The notes under the pieces: generated by a model
Told to the model about the DNA's origin: nothing
The model's database searches: none
The model's input: only the letters and a program-made list of their open reading frames with translations
Shown: positions 29,571 through 43,937 of the stretch, piece by piece
Numbering within the stretch: position 1 is the first letter of the stretch
How the letters are laid out: every line of letters begins with the position of its first letter
Made by a program: the position numbers and the translations under genes
DNA from: Acanthosepion pharaonis
Taxonomy: Eukaryota; Mollusca; Cephalopoda; Sepiida; Sepiidae
DNA: 64,000 nt
NCBI GenBank assembly: GCA_903632075.3
Contig: CAHIKZ030000253.1
Span: forward strand, 932,501 to 996,500
Reading direction: 5' to 3'

Positions 29571-32420
29571 GATATCTACTTGATATCGGTCCATCTAAAC
29601 TCAGTGAGGCATTTTTTTAGCCGAGAAACCAGTTTAAGAATACCAAACGAGAAGATATTCGAAACAGCGTGAAAGAAGAAAAGAGAAGGAACGCGGTATG
29701 AAGTGGGGAGGAGGAAGTAAGAAAAACAAAAAGAAACTAATTGAAAGGAAGAAATACATTCTTTATATATTGTTATTCGTAAAATTTATCACTGCATAAT
29801 GCTCAAATTGTGTGATTGTTTGGTTTCTCAACTACTGAGGTGGCAACCAGTTTAGGAGAAGGAAAACCAACCCGAGAAGCGATGCGCTACGTGAAACTAG
29901 TGAACATTTCAAAGTGAGTTAGACCATTTTGAATAATCATCCTACAAAATACTGTTTTTGCTTCGCTCGGAAAACGAGACAATAACACCGATAAAAGATC
30001 TGCGACTATTTCACGCAAGAAAATGTCCAAAATATATGCAATAAACAACCAATGAATGTATGTAATGAAGAACTTTCCAGACATTTTTATGTCCACTTTC
30101 TTAACATATAGAATTCTAGTTCCTTTTCTCCTTTCTCTTAGAAATCTGAATAATTATCCTCATAGTATTTCTTTTTCCCTAAGAATATCAAATCGCAGTA
30201 TGGATTCTTCGAATTTTCTTTTACGTTCTCTAAACTATGTAATTCTTTGATAGTTTTAATAGATTAACTTTCCTCGTTCATATGAGAAAAGTTAATGTAT
30301 TTTGTTAACAGTATCTTCGTATAAAGCTGAGCTTATTAATAGCATATGAAACAGCATAATTAAAAATTAATAATCATTGGACAAAAAGTTTGAGAAAAAG
30401 TCATCTGAGATTGACAGAAAAGTTTCCAGCATTTTTTTTGGCAAATATTACATTCACTTAAATTCACAGAAGCCTTATTCTGCCATTCAAGATGATTTTC
30501 TTTGGGTTTTCTATGACTTTTTTTAGCTGCACTGTGTATTCTATTACAAAAGAACAATTGATTGCGGAAAGAAATAGTCGACATTTTAAACTTGCTGAAA
30601 CCGCATAACAGCGATGGCATGTGGCATGAAAGGAATGGAAAAAAAAAATAAAGTTGACAAGGCGAGACAAAACTGATAGTTTGCTGTCTCTCATTTGTAT
30701 CATGTGGATGGACGCCTGACAGGCAGTAAAATTGCCGATAAATGTGTATGTTTTCTCTTCCAATGGAAACGTGTCAATTTCTCATATATTGGTAGTGACA
30801 ATATATTAATATAGTGGAGTGTTGTTTCTGTGCCGTCCAACATCCAACAATGTGTAATAGTGGGAGATTTTTATGTCCAACAAATATAGAGAAATATCTT
30901 TTTTTCATCAGATTCCTTTCGGCTTGAGACATTGAATATTTGGAATCACGTGATGATTTCCTTTCTGCCAATTATCGCCAATGACTATCTTGTCCAAAAT
31001 TGACCTTTCTTCTGTTTCGAGCAATAAAATAAAAAGAATATAAATTTTAAAAGATACTTTTGTAGAAAGATTTATATGAAAATATTTTATTCTTTCTCTC
31101 TTTCTCTCTGATTGATTTTTTTTCTGTTGTCTAAATTCAGCACTATAAGCAAATGATCTTGTTTAGTGCTCAAGAAGTTATGACCGTGATTCAGATTTTT
31201 CACATCGGATCCAGATTTTTCACATCGGATCCAGATTTTTCACATCGGATCCAGATTTAACTCCTCGTTCCGTATTGCAGTCTTGTTGTATTTAAGACAA
31301 ACGATTCGAATATTTTCGTTGCCATCCTGATATTAATTCTTTCGCGATTACTGAGGAAATAATTTTCTGTTCCCAAAATTTAAAAATGGTAAAATCTTAT
31401 ATTATTTTTATTACTGAATGTTATCAGTAAATATTGGCTTCCGCTGAAGACTAAGTGTCAGCAATTTTCTACTATATTTCAACACCCACATTAGTATTTT
31501 GTTTTCAGTAACACTGTGATTTAAATGGGTCTGACTCTTCCTTTTATTTCCAATTCCAGAATCTTCCTGAGGTTTTCTGAAGGCTTCCCAATGTTCTGAT
31601 GACTGGTTTCACTGCCACCATGTTACACAAGGTGTTTCAATCTTTGACAAGAAAAAGCCATTTTTTTACTTACTTTTCACTTTCCTTCAGGTTTTATGAT
31701 CTGACAGAAAAGCTGAATCAATGATTTTACATGTTTTCTTCTTTCTATTTACATCATATACATGCAGACTAGTATCCTCATCTCATAAACAATGAACATC
31801 TTGTAAATATTAATTACTCATCTCAGAAATTCATATAGACGTTTCTTACGTTTAGTTTACAATTCTAGACCGCATTGGGAGATCTCTTTGGAATCTTAAT
31901 GTACCAAATGATTATAAAGTATTTTATTGCCTAAGGCAGAGTTTGGTATTGGCTTATGCAGTTAGTTTTTGAGGCCAAAATGCAGTCTGTTACACATTTT
32001 CCAATGGATGACGTTCTACATTATTTTGTGGCTAATTCGGTTATTAGGTAATGAATTGTATAATCTCCATTTTCTACAGGTTACATTTGCTGCTCTCTAT
32101 CCTACCTACTTTGAAATTGTGGTTCTTATTGCGTTTTATGAGGCCGCGTTTAAAAACAATACTCTGTCACTCTTTAGGTTTCTTTGTGCAGCCATTTTCA
32201 TGACTATTTATCTACCACTACATCGATTTGTATTCCGAGGTGTTTATTATTATAACAATTGTTATTACTATTCATCTATCTCCTTTTTGCCAGGCCCATA
32301 ATTCAGGTGGTTAGCGATGGAGATTGAGAAACCGAAATTATTTTCCAAATCTCAGGAACGTGCACAATATCCACTTAGACCAGAAAAATCACGATAAATT
32401 CTTTTTCGAATTCCTAAATT
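29571..32420. other. No supported gene
   Basis: About 2.8 kb without recognised coding sequence. A short minisatellite lies at 31191-31258 and a fragment of the SINE-like repeat at 29842-29861. Confidence 0.5.
31191..31258. repeat. 20-bp minisatellite, about 3.4 copies
   Basis: Repeats of CACATCGGATCCAGATTTTT. Confidence 0.9.
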
Positions 32421-32424
32421 GTTG

Positions 32425-35400
32425 TTCAGGCCCAGTTCCATCCAGTTAGAATGGAGCTCACTATATGTGTGGAATATTTTCTACGTGATTTACTTGCTCA
32501 TTATTACTCTACTGTAGGATTTATGGCTAACATTATTAACCGATCAAATTGTTTTATTTATTCAAACCCAATTCCACCCAGTTAGAATGTAGCTCACTAT
32601 ATGTGTGGTACGGAATATTTTTCTACGTAGGATTTATCAAATTGTTTTATTTTGCTCATTATTACTCTACTACGTAGGATTTATGGCTCTAACATTATTA
32701 ACCGATCAAATTGTTTTATTTACTCAAACCCAATTCCACCCAGTTAGAATGTAGCTCACTATATGTGTGGACTATTTTCTACGTGATTTACTTGCTCATT
32801 ATTACTCTACTGTAGGATTTATGGCTAACATTATTAACCGATCAAATTGTTTTATTTATTCAAACCCAATTCCACCCAGTTAGAATGTAGCTCACTATAT
32901 GTGTGGAATATTTTCTACGTGATTTACATTGCTCATTATTACTCTACTGTTAGGATTTGATTTACTTGCTCATTATTACTCTACATTTATGGCTAACATT
33001 ATTAACCGATCAAATTGTTTTATTTATTCAAACCCAATTCCACCCAGTTAGAATGTAGCTCACTATATATGTTTTATTGTTTTATTTATTCAAATTACTC
33101 TACTGCAGGTTTTATTCAAAAACTATTTATAACATTATTGCTCTACTGTAGCATTTGACTAACATTATTAACCGATCAATTCCACCCAGTTAGAATGTAG
33201 CTCACTATATGTGTGGACTATTTTCTACGTGATTTACTTGCTCATTATTACTCTACTGTAGGATTTATGGCTAACATTATTAACCGATCAAATTGTTTTA
33301 TTTATTCAAACCCAATTTTAGTTAGAATGTAGCTCACTATATGTGTGGAATATTTTTACGTGATATTTTTACTTGCTCATTATTTTACTGTAGGATTTAT
33401 GGCTAACATTATTAACCGATCAAATTGTTTTATTTATTCAAACCCAATTTATATGTGTGGACTATTTTTCTACGTGATTTACTTGCTCATTATTACTCTA
33501 CTGTAGGATTTATGGCTTATTATTAACCGATCAAATTGATTCAGTTAGAATGTAGCTCACTATAACTATTTTTGTGATTTTTCATTTGTAGGATTTATGG
33601 CTAACATTATTAACCGATCAAATTGTTTTATTTATTCAAACCCAATTCCACCCAGTTAGAATGTAGCTCACTATATGTGTGGACTATTTTCTACGTGAAT
33701 CATTATTTTCTACTGTAGGATTTATTAACATTATTAACCGATCAAATTATTCAAACAAATTCCACCCAGTTAGAATGTAGCTCACTATAGGACTATTTTC
33801 TACGTGATTTACTTGCTCATTAACATTATTAACCGATCAAATTGTTTTATTTATTCAAACCCAATTCCACCCAGTTAGAATGTAGCTCACTATATGTGTG
33901 GACTATTTTCTACGTGATTTACTTGCTCATTATTACTCTACTGTAGGATTTATGGCTAACATTATTAACCGATCAAATTGTTTTATTTATTCAAACCCAA
34001 TTCCACCCAGTTAGAATGTAGCTCACTATATGTGTGGACTATTTTCTACGTGATTTACTTGCTCATTATTACTCTACTGTAGGATTTATGGCTAACATTA
34101 TTAACCGATCAAATTGTTTTTTTATTTCAAATTCAAACCCAGTTAATCCCACCCACGTGATTTAGAATAGGATTTAGCTCATTATTAACCGATCAAATAG
34201 TTAGAATGTGGACTATTTTCTACGTGATTTACTTGCTCATTATTACTCAAATTGTTTTACTGTAGGATTTATGGCTAACATTATTAACTTGATCAAATTG
34301 TTTTATTTATTCAAAACCCAATTTATTCAAACCCAATTCCACCCAGTTAGAATGTAGCTCTATATGTGTGGAATATTTTCACGTGATTTACTTGCTCATT
34401 ATTATAGGATTTATGGCTAACATTATTAATGATCAAATTGTTTTATTTATTCAAACCCAATTCCACCCAGTTAGAATGTAGTGGACTATTTTCTAACATT
34501 ATTAACGTGATTTTTACTTGCTCATTATTACTTTACTTGCTCATTATTACTCTACTGTAGGATTTATGGCTAACATTATTAACCGATCAAATTGTTTTTT
34601 ATTTATTCAAACCCAATTCCACCCAGTTAGAATGTAGCTCACTATATGTGTGGACTATTTTCTACGTGATTTACTTGCAAATTGTTTCATTATTACTCTC
34701 CACTGTAGGATTTATGGCTAACATTATTAACCGATAAAATTGTTTTTTATTTATTCAAACCCAATTCCACCCAGTTAGAATGTAGCTCACTATATGTGAC
34801 TATTTTGGACTATTTTCTACGTGATTTATGGCTAACACTTGCTCATTATTACTCTACTGTAGGATTTTCTACGTGGCTAACATTATTAACCGATCAAATT
34901 GTTTTATTTATTCAAATTCCCCAGTTAGAAAGCTCACTATATGTGTGGAATATTTTCTACGTGATTTACTTGCCACCCATTGTTTTATTTATTCAAACCA
35001 AATTTAGACTATTTTCAAACATTTGTAGCTCACTATTATTACTATTCCTACGTGATTTACTTGCTCATTATTTACTCTACTGTAGGATTTATGGCTAACA
35101 TTCAAATTGTTTTATTTATTTCAAACCCAATTCCACCCAGTTAGAATGTAGCTCACTATATGTGTGGAATACTATTACTCTATGTAGGATTTATGGACTA
35201 TTTTTCAAATTGTTTTATTTATTCAAACCTAATTCCACGTTGAATTTCACTATATGTTGGCTATTATTACTTGCTCATTATTCTACTGTAGGATTTATGG
35301 CTAACATTATTAACCGACAAATTATTCAAACCCAAACCGTTAGAATGTAGCTCACTATGTTTTATTTTATTTACTTTCATTAACTCCAGGATTTATCCAT

Positions 35401-37545
35401 TATTAACCGATCAAAATTGTTTTATTTATTCAAACCCAATTCCACCCAGTTAGAATGTAGCTCACTATATGTGTGGACTATTTTCTACGTGATTTACTTG
35501 CTCATTATTACTCTACTGTAGGATTTATGGCTAACATTATTAACCGATCAAATTGTTTTATTTATTCAAACCCAATTCCACCCAGTTAGAATGTAGCTCA
35601 CTATATGTGGACTATTTTCTACGTGATTTACTTGCTCATTATTATCAAATTGTTTTATGTTCAAACCCAATTCCACCCAGTTACTGTGGATTTTATGGAT
35701 ACATTCATTAAATTAGGATTCATATGTAACATTATTAACCGATCAAATTGTTTTATTTATTCAAACCCAATTCCACCCAGTTAGAATGTAGCTCACTATA
35801 TGTGTGGAATATTTTCTACGTGATTTACTTGCTCATTATTACTCTACTGTAGGATTTATGGCTAACATTATTAACCGATCAAATTGTTTTATTTATTCAA
35901 ACCCAATTCCACCCAGTTAGAATGTAGCTCACTATATGTGTGGAATATTTTCTACGTGATTTACTTGCTCATTATTACTCTACTGTAGGATTTATGGCTA
36001 ACATTATTAACCGATCAAATTGTTTTATTTATTCAAACCCAATTCCACCCAGTTAGAATGTAGCTCACTATATGTGGAATATTTTCTACGTGAACTTGCT
36101 CATTTTCTACTGTAGGATTTATGGCTAACATTATTAACCGATCAAATTGTTTTATTTATTCAAACACAATTCCACCCAGTTAGAATGTAGCTTATATGGA
36201 TATTTTTACGTGATTTACTTGCTCATTAACTATTATTAACATTATTAACCGATCAAATTGTTTTATTTATTCAAACCCAATTCCACCCAGTTAGAATGTA
36301 GCTCACTATATGTGTGGATTTATATTTTTCAAATTGGTTTTATTTATTCAAACCCAATTCCACCCAGTTAGAATGTGCTCACTATATTGGAATATTTTCT
36401 ACGTGATTTACTTGCTCATTATTACTCTACTGTAGGATTTATGGCTAACATTATTAACCGATCAAATTGTTTTATTTATTCAAACCCAGTTAGAATGTCC
36501 ACCCACGTGATTTACTTGAATAGGATTTAGCTCATCAAATTGTTTTATTTATTATTCCACCCAGTTGAATGTAGCTCACTATATTTTCTATTTTCTACGT
36601 GATTTACTTGCTCATTATTACTCTACTGTAGGATTTATGGCTAACATTATTAACCGATCAAATTGTTTTATTTATTCAAACCCAATTCCACCCAGTTAGA
36701 ATGTAGCTCACTATATGTGTAGGAATATTTTCTACAAATTGTTTGATTTACTTGCTCATTATTACTCTACTGTAGGATTTATAGCTAACATTATTAACCA
36801 ATCAAATTGTTTTATTTATTCAAACCCAATTCCACCCAGTTAGAATGTAGCTCACTATATGTGTGGAATATTTTCTACGTGATTTACTTGCTCATTATTA
36901 CTCTACTGTAGGATTTTGGCTAACATTATTAACCGATCAAATTGTTTTATTTATTCAAACCCAATTCCACCCAGTTAGAATGTAGCTCACTATATGTGTG
37001 GAATATTTTCTGTGAGGATTTATATATGTGTGGCTAACTTGCTCATTATTACTCTACTGTAGGATTTATGGCTAACATTATTAAATCAAATTGTTTTATT
37101 TATTCAAACCCAATTCACCCAGTTAGAATGTAGCTCACTATATGTGGAATATTTTCTACGTGATTTACTTGCTCATTATTACTCTACTGTAGGATTTATG
37201 GCTAAAATTTATTAACCAATCAAATTGTTTTATTTATTCAAACCCAATTCCACCCAGTTAGAATGTAGCTCACTATATGTGTGGAATATATGTGATTTAC
37301 TTGCTCATTATTACTCTACTGTAATATTTTCTACAAACCCAATTGATTAGACTTGCTGGAATATTATTACTCTACTGTAGGATTTATGGCTAACATTATT
37401 AACCAATCAAAATTGTTTTATTTATTCAATCTTGCTCATTAAAAACTATTAACCAATATTCCCTCCTGATTTCTCATTATTACTACTGTAGGATTTATTC
37501 CTAACATTATTAACCAAAATTGTTTTATTTACAAGTTCTATTCCC
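32425..37545 (+). repeat. Satellite array, 136-bp monomer, about 37 copies
   Basis: Consecutive CAAACCCAATTCCACCCAGT anchors in well-preserved parts lie exactly 136 bp apart (35762, 35898, 36034). The monomer includes TAGAATGTAGCTCACTATAT, TTTTCTACGTGATTTACTTG, TCATTATTACTCTACTGTAG and GGATTTATGGCTAACATTAT. Many copies are shortened or rearranged internally, mainly by joins between distant parts of the monomer. Sequence identity among good copies is very high. Neither strand of the monomer has an open frame throughout or a hammerhead core. Confidence 0.95.
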
Positions 37546-38985
37546 TCCTGAAAATAAGAATTAAGTGATTATCTTTTGAACTGAAATTCTTTTCTTTTGA
37601 GCGTCTTTGAGCGATGAATATTTTTTTGGTTCGTCATTCTATGAAATTCTTTTAGATAGCATTTCTCCAAAATTAGGAATTCTAGTAATTAAGTTACCTG
37701 ATTCCTTTTTTTTTTGTCTTCTTTAACAAGCGTTAGTGCTCTTGGTAATTCCATTTATTCTAAAGATTCTTTGGATTCTCAGCGCCTTTATAAATTCCCT
37801 CGAGTTCTATAGAATCGCTTTTACCCCTGTAATTTTTATAACTGCCAAGACGTACACCTTCAATGAATTGTCACCAATTTACTCTTAAACTTTATTTGAC
37901 TATAACCTTTGTTCAGTTGAACACATTTAACAAGAGGTTTACTTCTGACACACACAAAAAAAATTAACTATCTCTTTGTAATATTTCATCTTTATTTCCT
38001 TTATTGTCACGGCACTTCATTCAATGGTGCGTACTAATTGCATATATCAAGCCTTTAACAGTTAAGATTTCAGATCGAAATTCTGCTAATGTTAGTCTGT
38101 GGAATTATTAATCAGAGTCATATATGTCCGGCAACGAGTCGTCGCCATAGACGGTCATAGATTACGTGATGAAAAGACATGTTTTTCAGATTCGGCAATA
38201 TAGAGTATTTAAAAGAATACATGAAATGTGGTGAAGAGATGGCCAAAGAGAGACACTTCACCAGAAGCTGATATGTATTTAACCAGGGAAAACATATCTA
38301 AATACAATCTGTGCACATTACGCACTCAGCCTTCTTTTGCTTTTTTCTTGCGATCGGATGTTGTTCCGTGTTTGGCTTTTGTTTCTTTCTACTTCCGAAT
38401 ATATGAGCATTTTTATAAAAAATATAAACAATGTGCTGCCTTTTAATACAACTACTATCACTTCGGAATTGTTTTCTAAGTTTTGTACAGTGAATGCTCT
38501 CAACATGTTTATATTACATTTCCTGGACTTTCATTGTGTCTTCAGATGTTGAAGACGACAAGAAGCAAAACTATTCGAAAGTTTACTTCTAGATTTAAAT
38601 GATGATAATCATTGATAGAATTTATTTTACTTCATTTTGTGGCTTTTTAAGAGAGGAATTTTCATTATTACTATTATAGTTTGAACTCAGATAAGATGGT
38701 TTTCTTGGAAGACATATCACTTTCTCTTAGAGGAACAACGATAGACTTTCTTCTTATATATTTTGACTTGCGCCTGCCTTACTTTATCTAAGTATCATTT
38801 ATACTTATTCTTGTCATATATTTTATTGTTTAGCTTCAGATAGACATTTATAAATTTATATTGAAAATCTCTCTAGTTTTCTTCATCGCCTGCAATAAGC
38901 CCTCCCAAATAAACTCTTTCAAATAAGGCATGTGTAAAATTTACAACATTTTGCTCAACAAAACTTGTAAAAGATGTAAACGTAA
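37546..38985. other. No supported gene
   Basis: A+T-rich; open frames without recognised motif. Confidence 0.5.
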
Positions 38986-39270
38986 CGTAAAGAAATTAAT
39001 GTATCAAATCTTTTTAATTAACTTGCACGAATTTAAGTCAACCATTCGTTCGGGCATTGCATACTACTGTCAAAACTGGTCTGGTACTTCTGCTATGTAC
39101 CTAGATGTTTGTAAGAAAATCAAAAGGAGAATCTGCAATTTTATCGATACTCACCTAGCATCTCAATTTCAAATGCCCACTGCTATAACGTAGCTTCTCT
39201 CAGTCTTTTTTGTGAATATTTTCATAGCAATGGCTCTTAAGAACTTTCGTATCTCGACTTCATGAATTTA
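38985..39270 (+). pseudogene. LINE reverse transcriptase C-terminal fragment
   Basis: The frame reads STIRSGIAYYCQNWSGTSAM, YLDVCKKIKRRICNFIDTHL and then, after a +1 shift, VASLSLFCEYFHSNGS, stop, ELS. This resembles the C-terminal region after the RT of Jockey/CR1-like LINEs (I-R-P..E-Y-C...W, L-D...I-Q-R-R, R-R-x-V-A-S-L-S-L-F-Y-x-Y-x-H-G). Only this end piece is present, with a frameshift and a stop. No endonuclease or catalytic RT part is near. Confidence 0.6.
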
Positions 39271-39279
39271 AGCGAAATA

Positions 39280-41240
39280 CTAGATTGGCAGATAGGTTTC
39301 ATTATTTTCTTGTTGAAATTACTTGATGTAACCGTTAGTTCTATACTAACAGTTCATAGCTCGTAGTTGTAGAACTTTCAGCTTCTTGCTTTTCTGTCAG
39401 CTACAATCTTTAATAGCTGTAATGCAGCGTCAATCGTCATTCTCCATATTTTTGAAACCTGTTCTTTTATTGTCCCCACGTAGACTATATTTAAGCTAAA
39501 GATGTAACAAAGCTGTATTTATTTAATTTCAATCGTTATAGAAAGTCCAACAGATTTATGATAAAAATGATATTCTTTGTAATCTGCATTTTCACTATGA
39601 GCTTTTGTGACTATTTCACTTTCGAAACAATTATCCTATGGCTATTTTAAAAGTCCATTTTGAGAACAAAACCTTTTTCAAAAATGGCTAAATGAATTTC
39701 CAAAATTATATTTTATTTCTTTTTTTATGTAATACTGGTTTATTTACCAATTATTCTTTTGTAAAGTTTTTATTAACAAATTTTGAATTACGAAACTTTC
39801 TCATTAATGTATTTAGTTTTCATATATTTATAAGTGAATTTCCATTGCTATATTTGACACATATTCTTTTACTTGACCTGAATCTTGAAATATTTCTTAA
39901 CTATTTCAGGCTCTTGGATCTTATCATTGTTCTTAATGTATTCTTCAAATTGTTCAGTACTGGTTCTCTATTTCTTGTGTAGGTCTGGGATGTTTATTTT
40001 CTCATCTCATTTTCCATCCTAAAAGATAAAAAGGAAATTTGAGGAACACGATAAGAAAATGAAAAAAAAAACTATTGAAACCGGGGGTAACAACTAACAA
40101 AGCGGAATATGTATCAGCGTGTCGAGTTTAAATTATGACCGAGATAGTTTGTGCTCATTTCGTACTATGCTTCAAACAGTAAGACAAGCTGGGGTCCATT
40201 GCCTTAGTTGGTATCCAGTTTATGAGAAGAACAATTTTAAAATCAAACTGTAAAAACGGCATTGTAAAACATTGTAAAATTCTCAAGAATAGATTCATCA
40301 AAATGCACTGTTTACACAAATGAAAAGAAAATATAGCCACTGAGAACCATGATCGATAACATCTTAAAAGGGTATGAAGTATCTTTTTAAAAGGGTATGA
40401 AGTATCTTTTTAAAAGTAATTCTCTGTTAAGCTATACAAATACAATTACAGTTTCATTAGAAAAATACTATAAGAAATGATTGAAATCTAATAAAAGACA
40501 TTATTTATATTGCCAGTTTATAAGACGTTCCTTTACATTGGTGACCTTAATTTTATTACATTGCTGACTCTAATTCTATTACATTATTACACACGGAACC
40601 AGACATACAGACGTTTCAAAAATTAAGAATGGATCAAAATCATACAATAATCTTTGAAGTTAATTTGCTTCAATGAATTTGCAACTTGAGAACAAATTTT
40701 GTCTCATGCAATAAAATCACCGACCGACTTTCTTGTTTCTTTGTTCCAATCAATAATTCTTAAGAACTGACCGATTACTTTTCTGAAAATTCAGGCGTTG
40801 AGTTGCACTTTCATTCAAAGAACCTTCCAGTTGCTCAGTTTTCACTTTCCACATTATTTTGTCCTTGTGAACACAATCTCCATTCTAAAACTGTCGAGAT
40901 TTTCCTTAGAATTAATGCATCTTTTCTAACTTTCAGCGACCCAAAACCTAACTTTCGCTACACTTTTTCGAAACTATCAAAAGTCCCTTTTAATAATTCA
41001 GTCCTGTTCTTCACCAAAATTAATAAGCTTATTATTTTCCATTAATAGTTTGTAAAAAAACATGCACAAGCAAGCAATAGATATCTGAATAATATACAAA
41101 GACAGTTCTTCGATTTCTTTAACGAGGACGCTACAAGCTTTAGCATATTAACCAAAGAGTAAATTTTACGAAGAAGAACAATTGACAGAGTTAAGGTTAG
41201 CTGTCGATGTTTAAAAGAATTTCTGTTTTTATTACCACTG
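39280..41240. other. No supported gene; 23-bp duplicated unit near 40366-40415
   Basis: A tandem pair of AAAAGGGTATGAAGTATCTT units is the only structured element. Open frames are A+T-rich and motif-free. Confidence 0.5.
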
Positions 41241-41248
41241 CGATAATT

Positions 41249-41249
41249 A

Positions 41250-41326
<77 letters not shown>
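41249..41326. repeat. (ATCT)n-(TA)n compound microsatellite
   Basis: ATCT run followed by TA run, directly before a PLE family B tail. Confidence 0.95.
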
Positions 41327-41333
<7 letters not shown>

Positions 41334-41560
41334 GTGGAAAATATACATACATATGCAAAATATATAAATACCCATACATGTATATTTTTAAAAAAAAAGG
41401 AAGAATCCAGGTAGAACTCAATGTCTAGGACAGAGTAAGGATATAATAAAAAGGCTTAAACACTAATATTCCATGGTCATAATTTATTCCATTGGAATCG
41501 TAAATACGATCCAATTCATCAGACCTACAAATTCAAAAAAGAAAACAGAAAAAACCAACT
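41327..41560 (-). mobile_element. PLE-type tail family B, copy 2 (single arm)
   Basis: Shares ATATTAGTGGAAAATA, CCAGGTAGAACTCAATGTC and AAACACTAATATTCCATGG with the copies at 12191 and 56013. In element sense, GGTCTGATGAATTGGATCG lies at 41510-41525, followed by the dyad and GGAAT. Here only one arm is present. Confidence 0.55.
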
Positions 41561-42100
41561 CCGGAAATAAAAACAGAATTTAGAGAGAGTGTAAGTATGA
41601 GGTGGAGGAGATTAAACCTTAACAGAGAGAATTTTAGGAGAGATGGGTGGAAGGGGTTTAAGTAAGAGAAAAATGAATGTTGACGGATGTCTAATGCATA
41701 AAGATACATTTCGTGGTGACATACACACCATAGACAATCTAATGTTAGAATAAGAAGGAGGGAAAGACGAGGTGGGGAGAGAGATGGGACGAAGGAAAGT
41801 AAAATTGCGTTTACTTAAAGGGCCGCTTTGTAATTGAGAAAATTTGACAAATTTAATATCGACTACAGGTTACAAATCAAATATAAATATATGAAGATAA
41901 ATATAACGATTATCTAATCCAGCAAGGACCTATATTTCTATGTTCAAAAACACATGCAAATACACACAGTAACATATACATGTATATACATACACATAGG
42001 CGTGTACCCACATACACACATACATATACCCATGTACACAGATATAAAAATATAAAAATATATTCACATATCCACGCATACACATATTCATCTATATCCA

Positions 42101-42171
<71 letters not shown>

Positions 42172-42375
42172 TTATTAAATTAGAAATAATAACGTTCAAT
42201 ACTCATCGAAGTCCGGCTCAAGATTTCGTAATTTTTCAATCACTAATTGAGACTTTCTACAAGTATGATTACGTTTATTACAGAAAATTTATTTTATTAT
42301 TTTGTAAAGGCACAATAAAGACAACTGCACTTTCATACAGTCCGACATTAATGACTATTAACCCTCCATATCTTA
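41561..42375. other. No supported gene; (TA)n at 42101-42164
   Basis: Purine-rich (GGAGG, AGAGAG) segment 41580-41810, then CA/TA-rich DNA. Confidence 0.55.
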
Positions 42376-42379
42376 AGAT

Positions 42380-43656
42380 CTGTTCACTTTGGCCTTGGAG
42401 TTCGCTCAGGAATATTCCAATATTTCTGAGAAGGAAGTGGATATAATCATGAAATGCCGAAATTCTGTTCTGGTCTACAATGAAGAACAGTGGACCAAAA
42501 AGTCTTGCAGCGATAATTTTGACATTTCAATGAGTTATTTGGATTCTACTGAAGCTTCTGACTTGGTGGGATCATTTCTTTTATACAATTTAAGTGCCTT
42601 TGAATGTCTAGATTCTGATAGTGTAGGATTATATAGAGATAATGGCTTATTAGGTGTGAAAAAAAAAATAAAATTGAGGTAGACCGTATTTGAAAAAATG
42701 ATCCATATGGTGTTTAAGCATTTATTGTTAGGAAATTAAACATTAAACAGGTAGATTTTTGTAGACGTCTCCCTAGACCTTACTAGCAACACTTTCCAGT
42801 CTTATGTGAAAGTTAATTCCAATCCGGTATATGTACATCCCAATTCCAACCACCCACTTCGTTTATCAAGCGCAGACCCTCCTCCATTGGAGTTAGGATT
42901 AGTACTAACTCTTCTAACAAAGAAGTTTTTAATAAGCATTGTGATTTTTACAATTCTGCTTTTCTAAATAGTGGATACAAGGGTGCCACTATTCTAAATA
43001 TAAACCCTGTTAATTATGACTATTAAAAAAAGTTCTAGGAAGATCATCTGGTTTACTCCCCCTTTCAATATAATGGTTAAAACTAAACTAGGAAATAAAA
43101 TTCTAAACCTCATCAAGAAACATTTCCCTGATCCCGAGATTAACCAACTTAGTAAAATACCCTAATACGCTTAAATTAAGCTATAGTTGTGCGGAAAACC
43201 TAGAGAAAATAATTAAGAAACATAACAACAGAGTCTTTAACAAGTATAGGTTCTCAAAAAACTATTGACCAGGTTGCAAGCAATACAACTAAGGTTAATG
43301 ACATGAATAACAACTTGTGCAATTGTAGGAATCCAAATAATTGTCCATTGCAGAATAATTGTTTAGCTAATTCTCTAGTTTACCTTAGTACAATCCCTAC
43401 ACTAGAAACCCAAAATATCAAAAAAGTTTATATTAATAGCACTATGAATTCCTTCAAAGAACGTTGGCGAGGACATATGCAATCTTTCAATAGTAGTAAT
43501 TATAAGACCTCATTATCCAAGTATTTTTGGAGTCTAAAAGAGAAGAAAAAAACACCTACTGTTAAATGGAAATTAATCAAGAGAGACCGAACATGTAATT
43601 CCCTACATGGCTCTTGCTATCTATATCTTAACGAAACATTTGAAATAATAACATAA
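42380..43656 (+). pseudogene. Penelope-like RT and GIY-YIG remnant (second PLE family)
   Basis: Ordered pieces: ISEKEVDIIMKCRNSVLVYN and SDLVGSFLLYNL, then SVGLYRDNGLLGV (42640). The last is the palm motif that in this family reads G-L-Y-R-D-D-G-L, so the second catalytic D is replaced by N. After a frame-broken region, KKIIWFTPPFN-like text (43020-43070) and KLSYSCAENLEKIIKKHNN (43170-43230) are the thumb and linker. CNCRNPNNCPLQNNCLANSL then KVYINSTMNSFKERWRGHMQ (43310-43480) and KTPTVKWKLIKR are the cysteine-rich lead and GIY-YIG-type nuclease of PLEs. The element is 5'-truncated with several frameshifts. Confidence 0.75.
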
Positions 43657-43789
43657 TATCCATCTCTTAAATCAAAGAAATGAACTAACCTAACACAGCT
43701 ATGAATTTATCTTACTACAGGGGTTGTAATACTTTCGACAATAAAGATATGTTACTGTAAGTTTAGTAGGTTATTACTTTTATTAACTG
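43657..43789. other. Spacer after PLE ORF
   Basis: Probably 3' untranslated part of the PLE relic; no motif seen. Confidence 0.4.
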
Positions 43790-43875
43790 ATGGTCCTTCT
43801 GACGATGTGGGTATGTGTAGATGTAGTTGTATTGTTTTGCCCGTGTCTGCACGTGTGTATGTGTTTTACTGATAA

Positions 43876-43937
<62 letters not shown>

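Noticed and set aside
32425..37545. CRISPR-like or retrozyme array
   Set aside because: The unit is contiguous 136-bp satellite without spacers, and neither strand has a hammerhead core.
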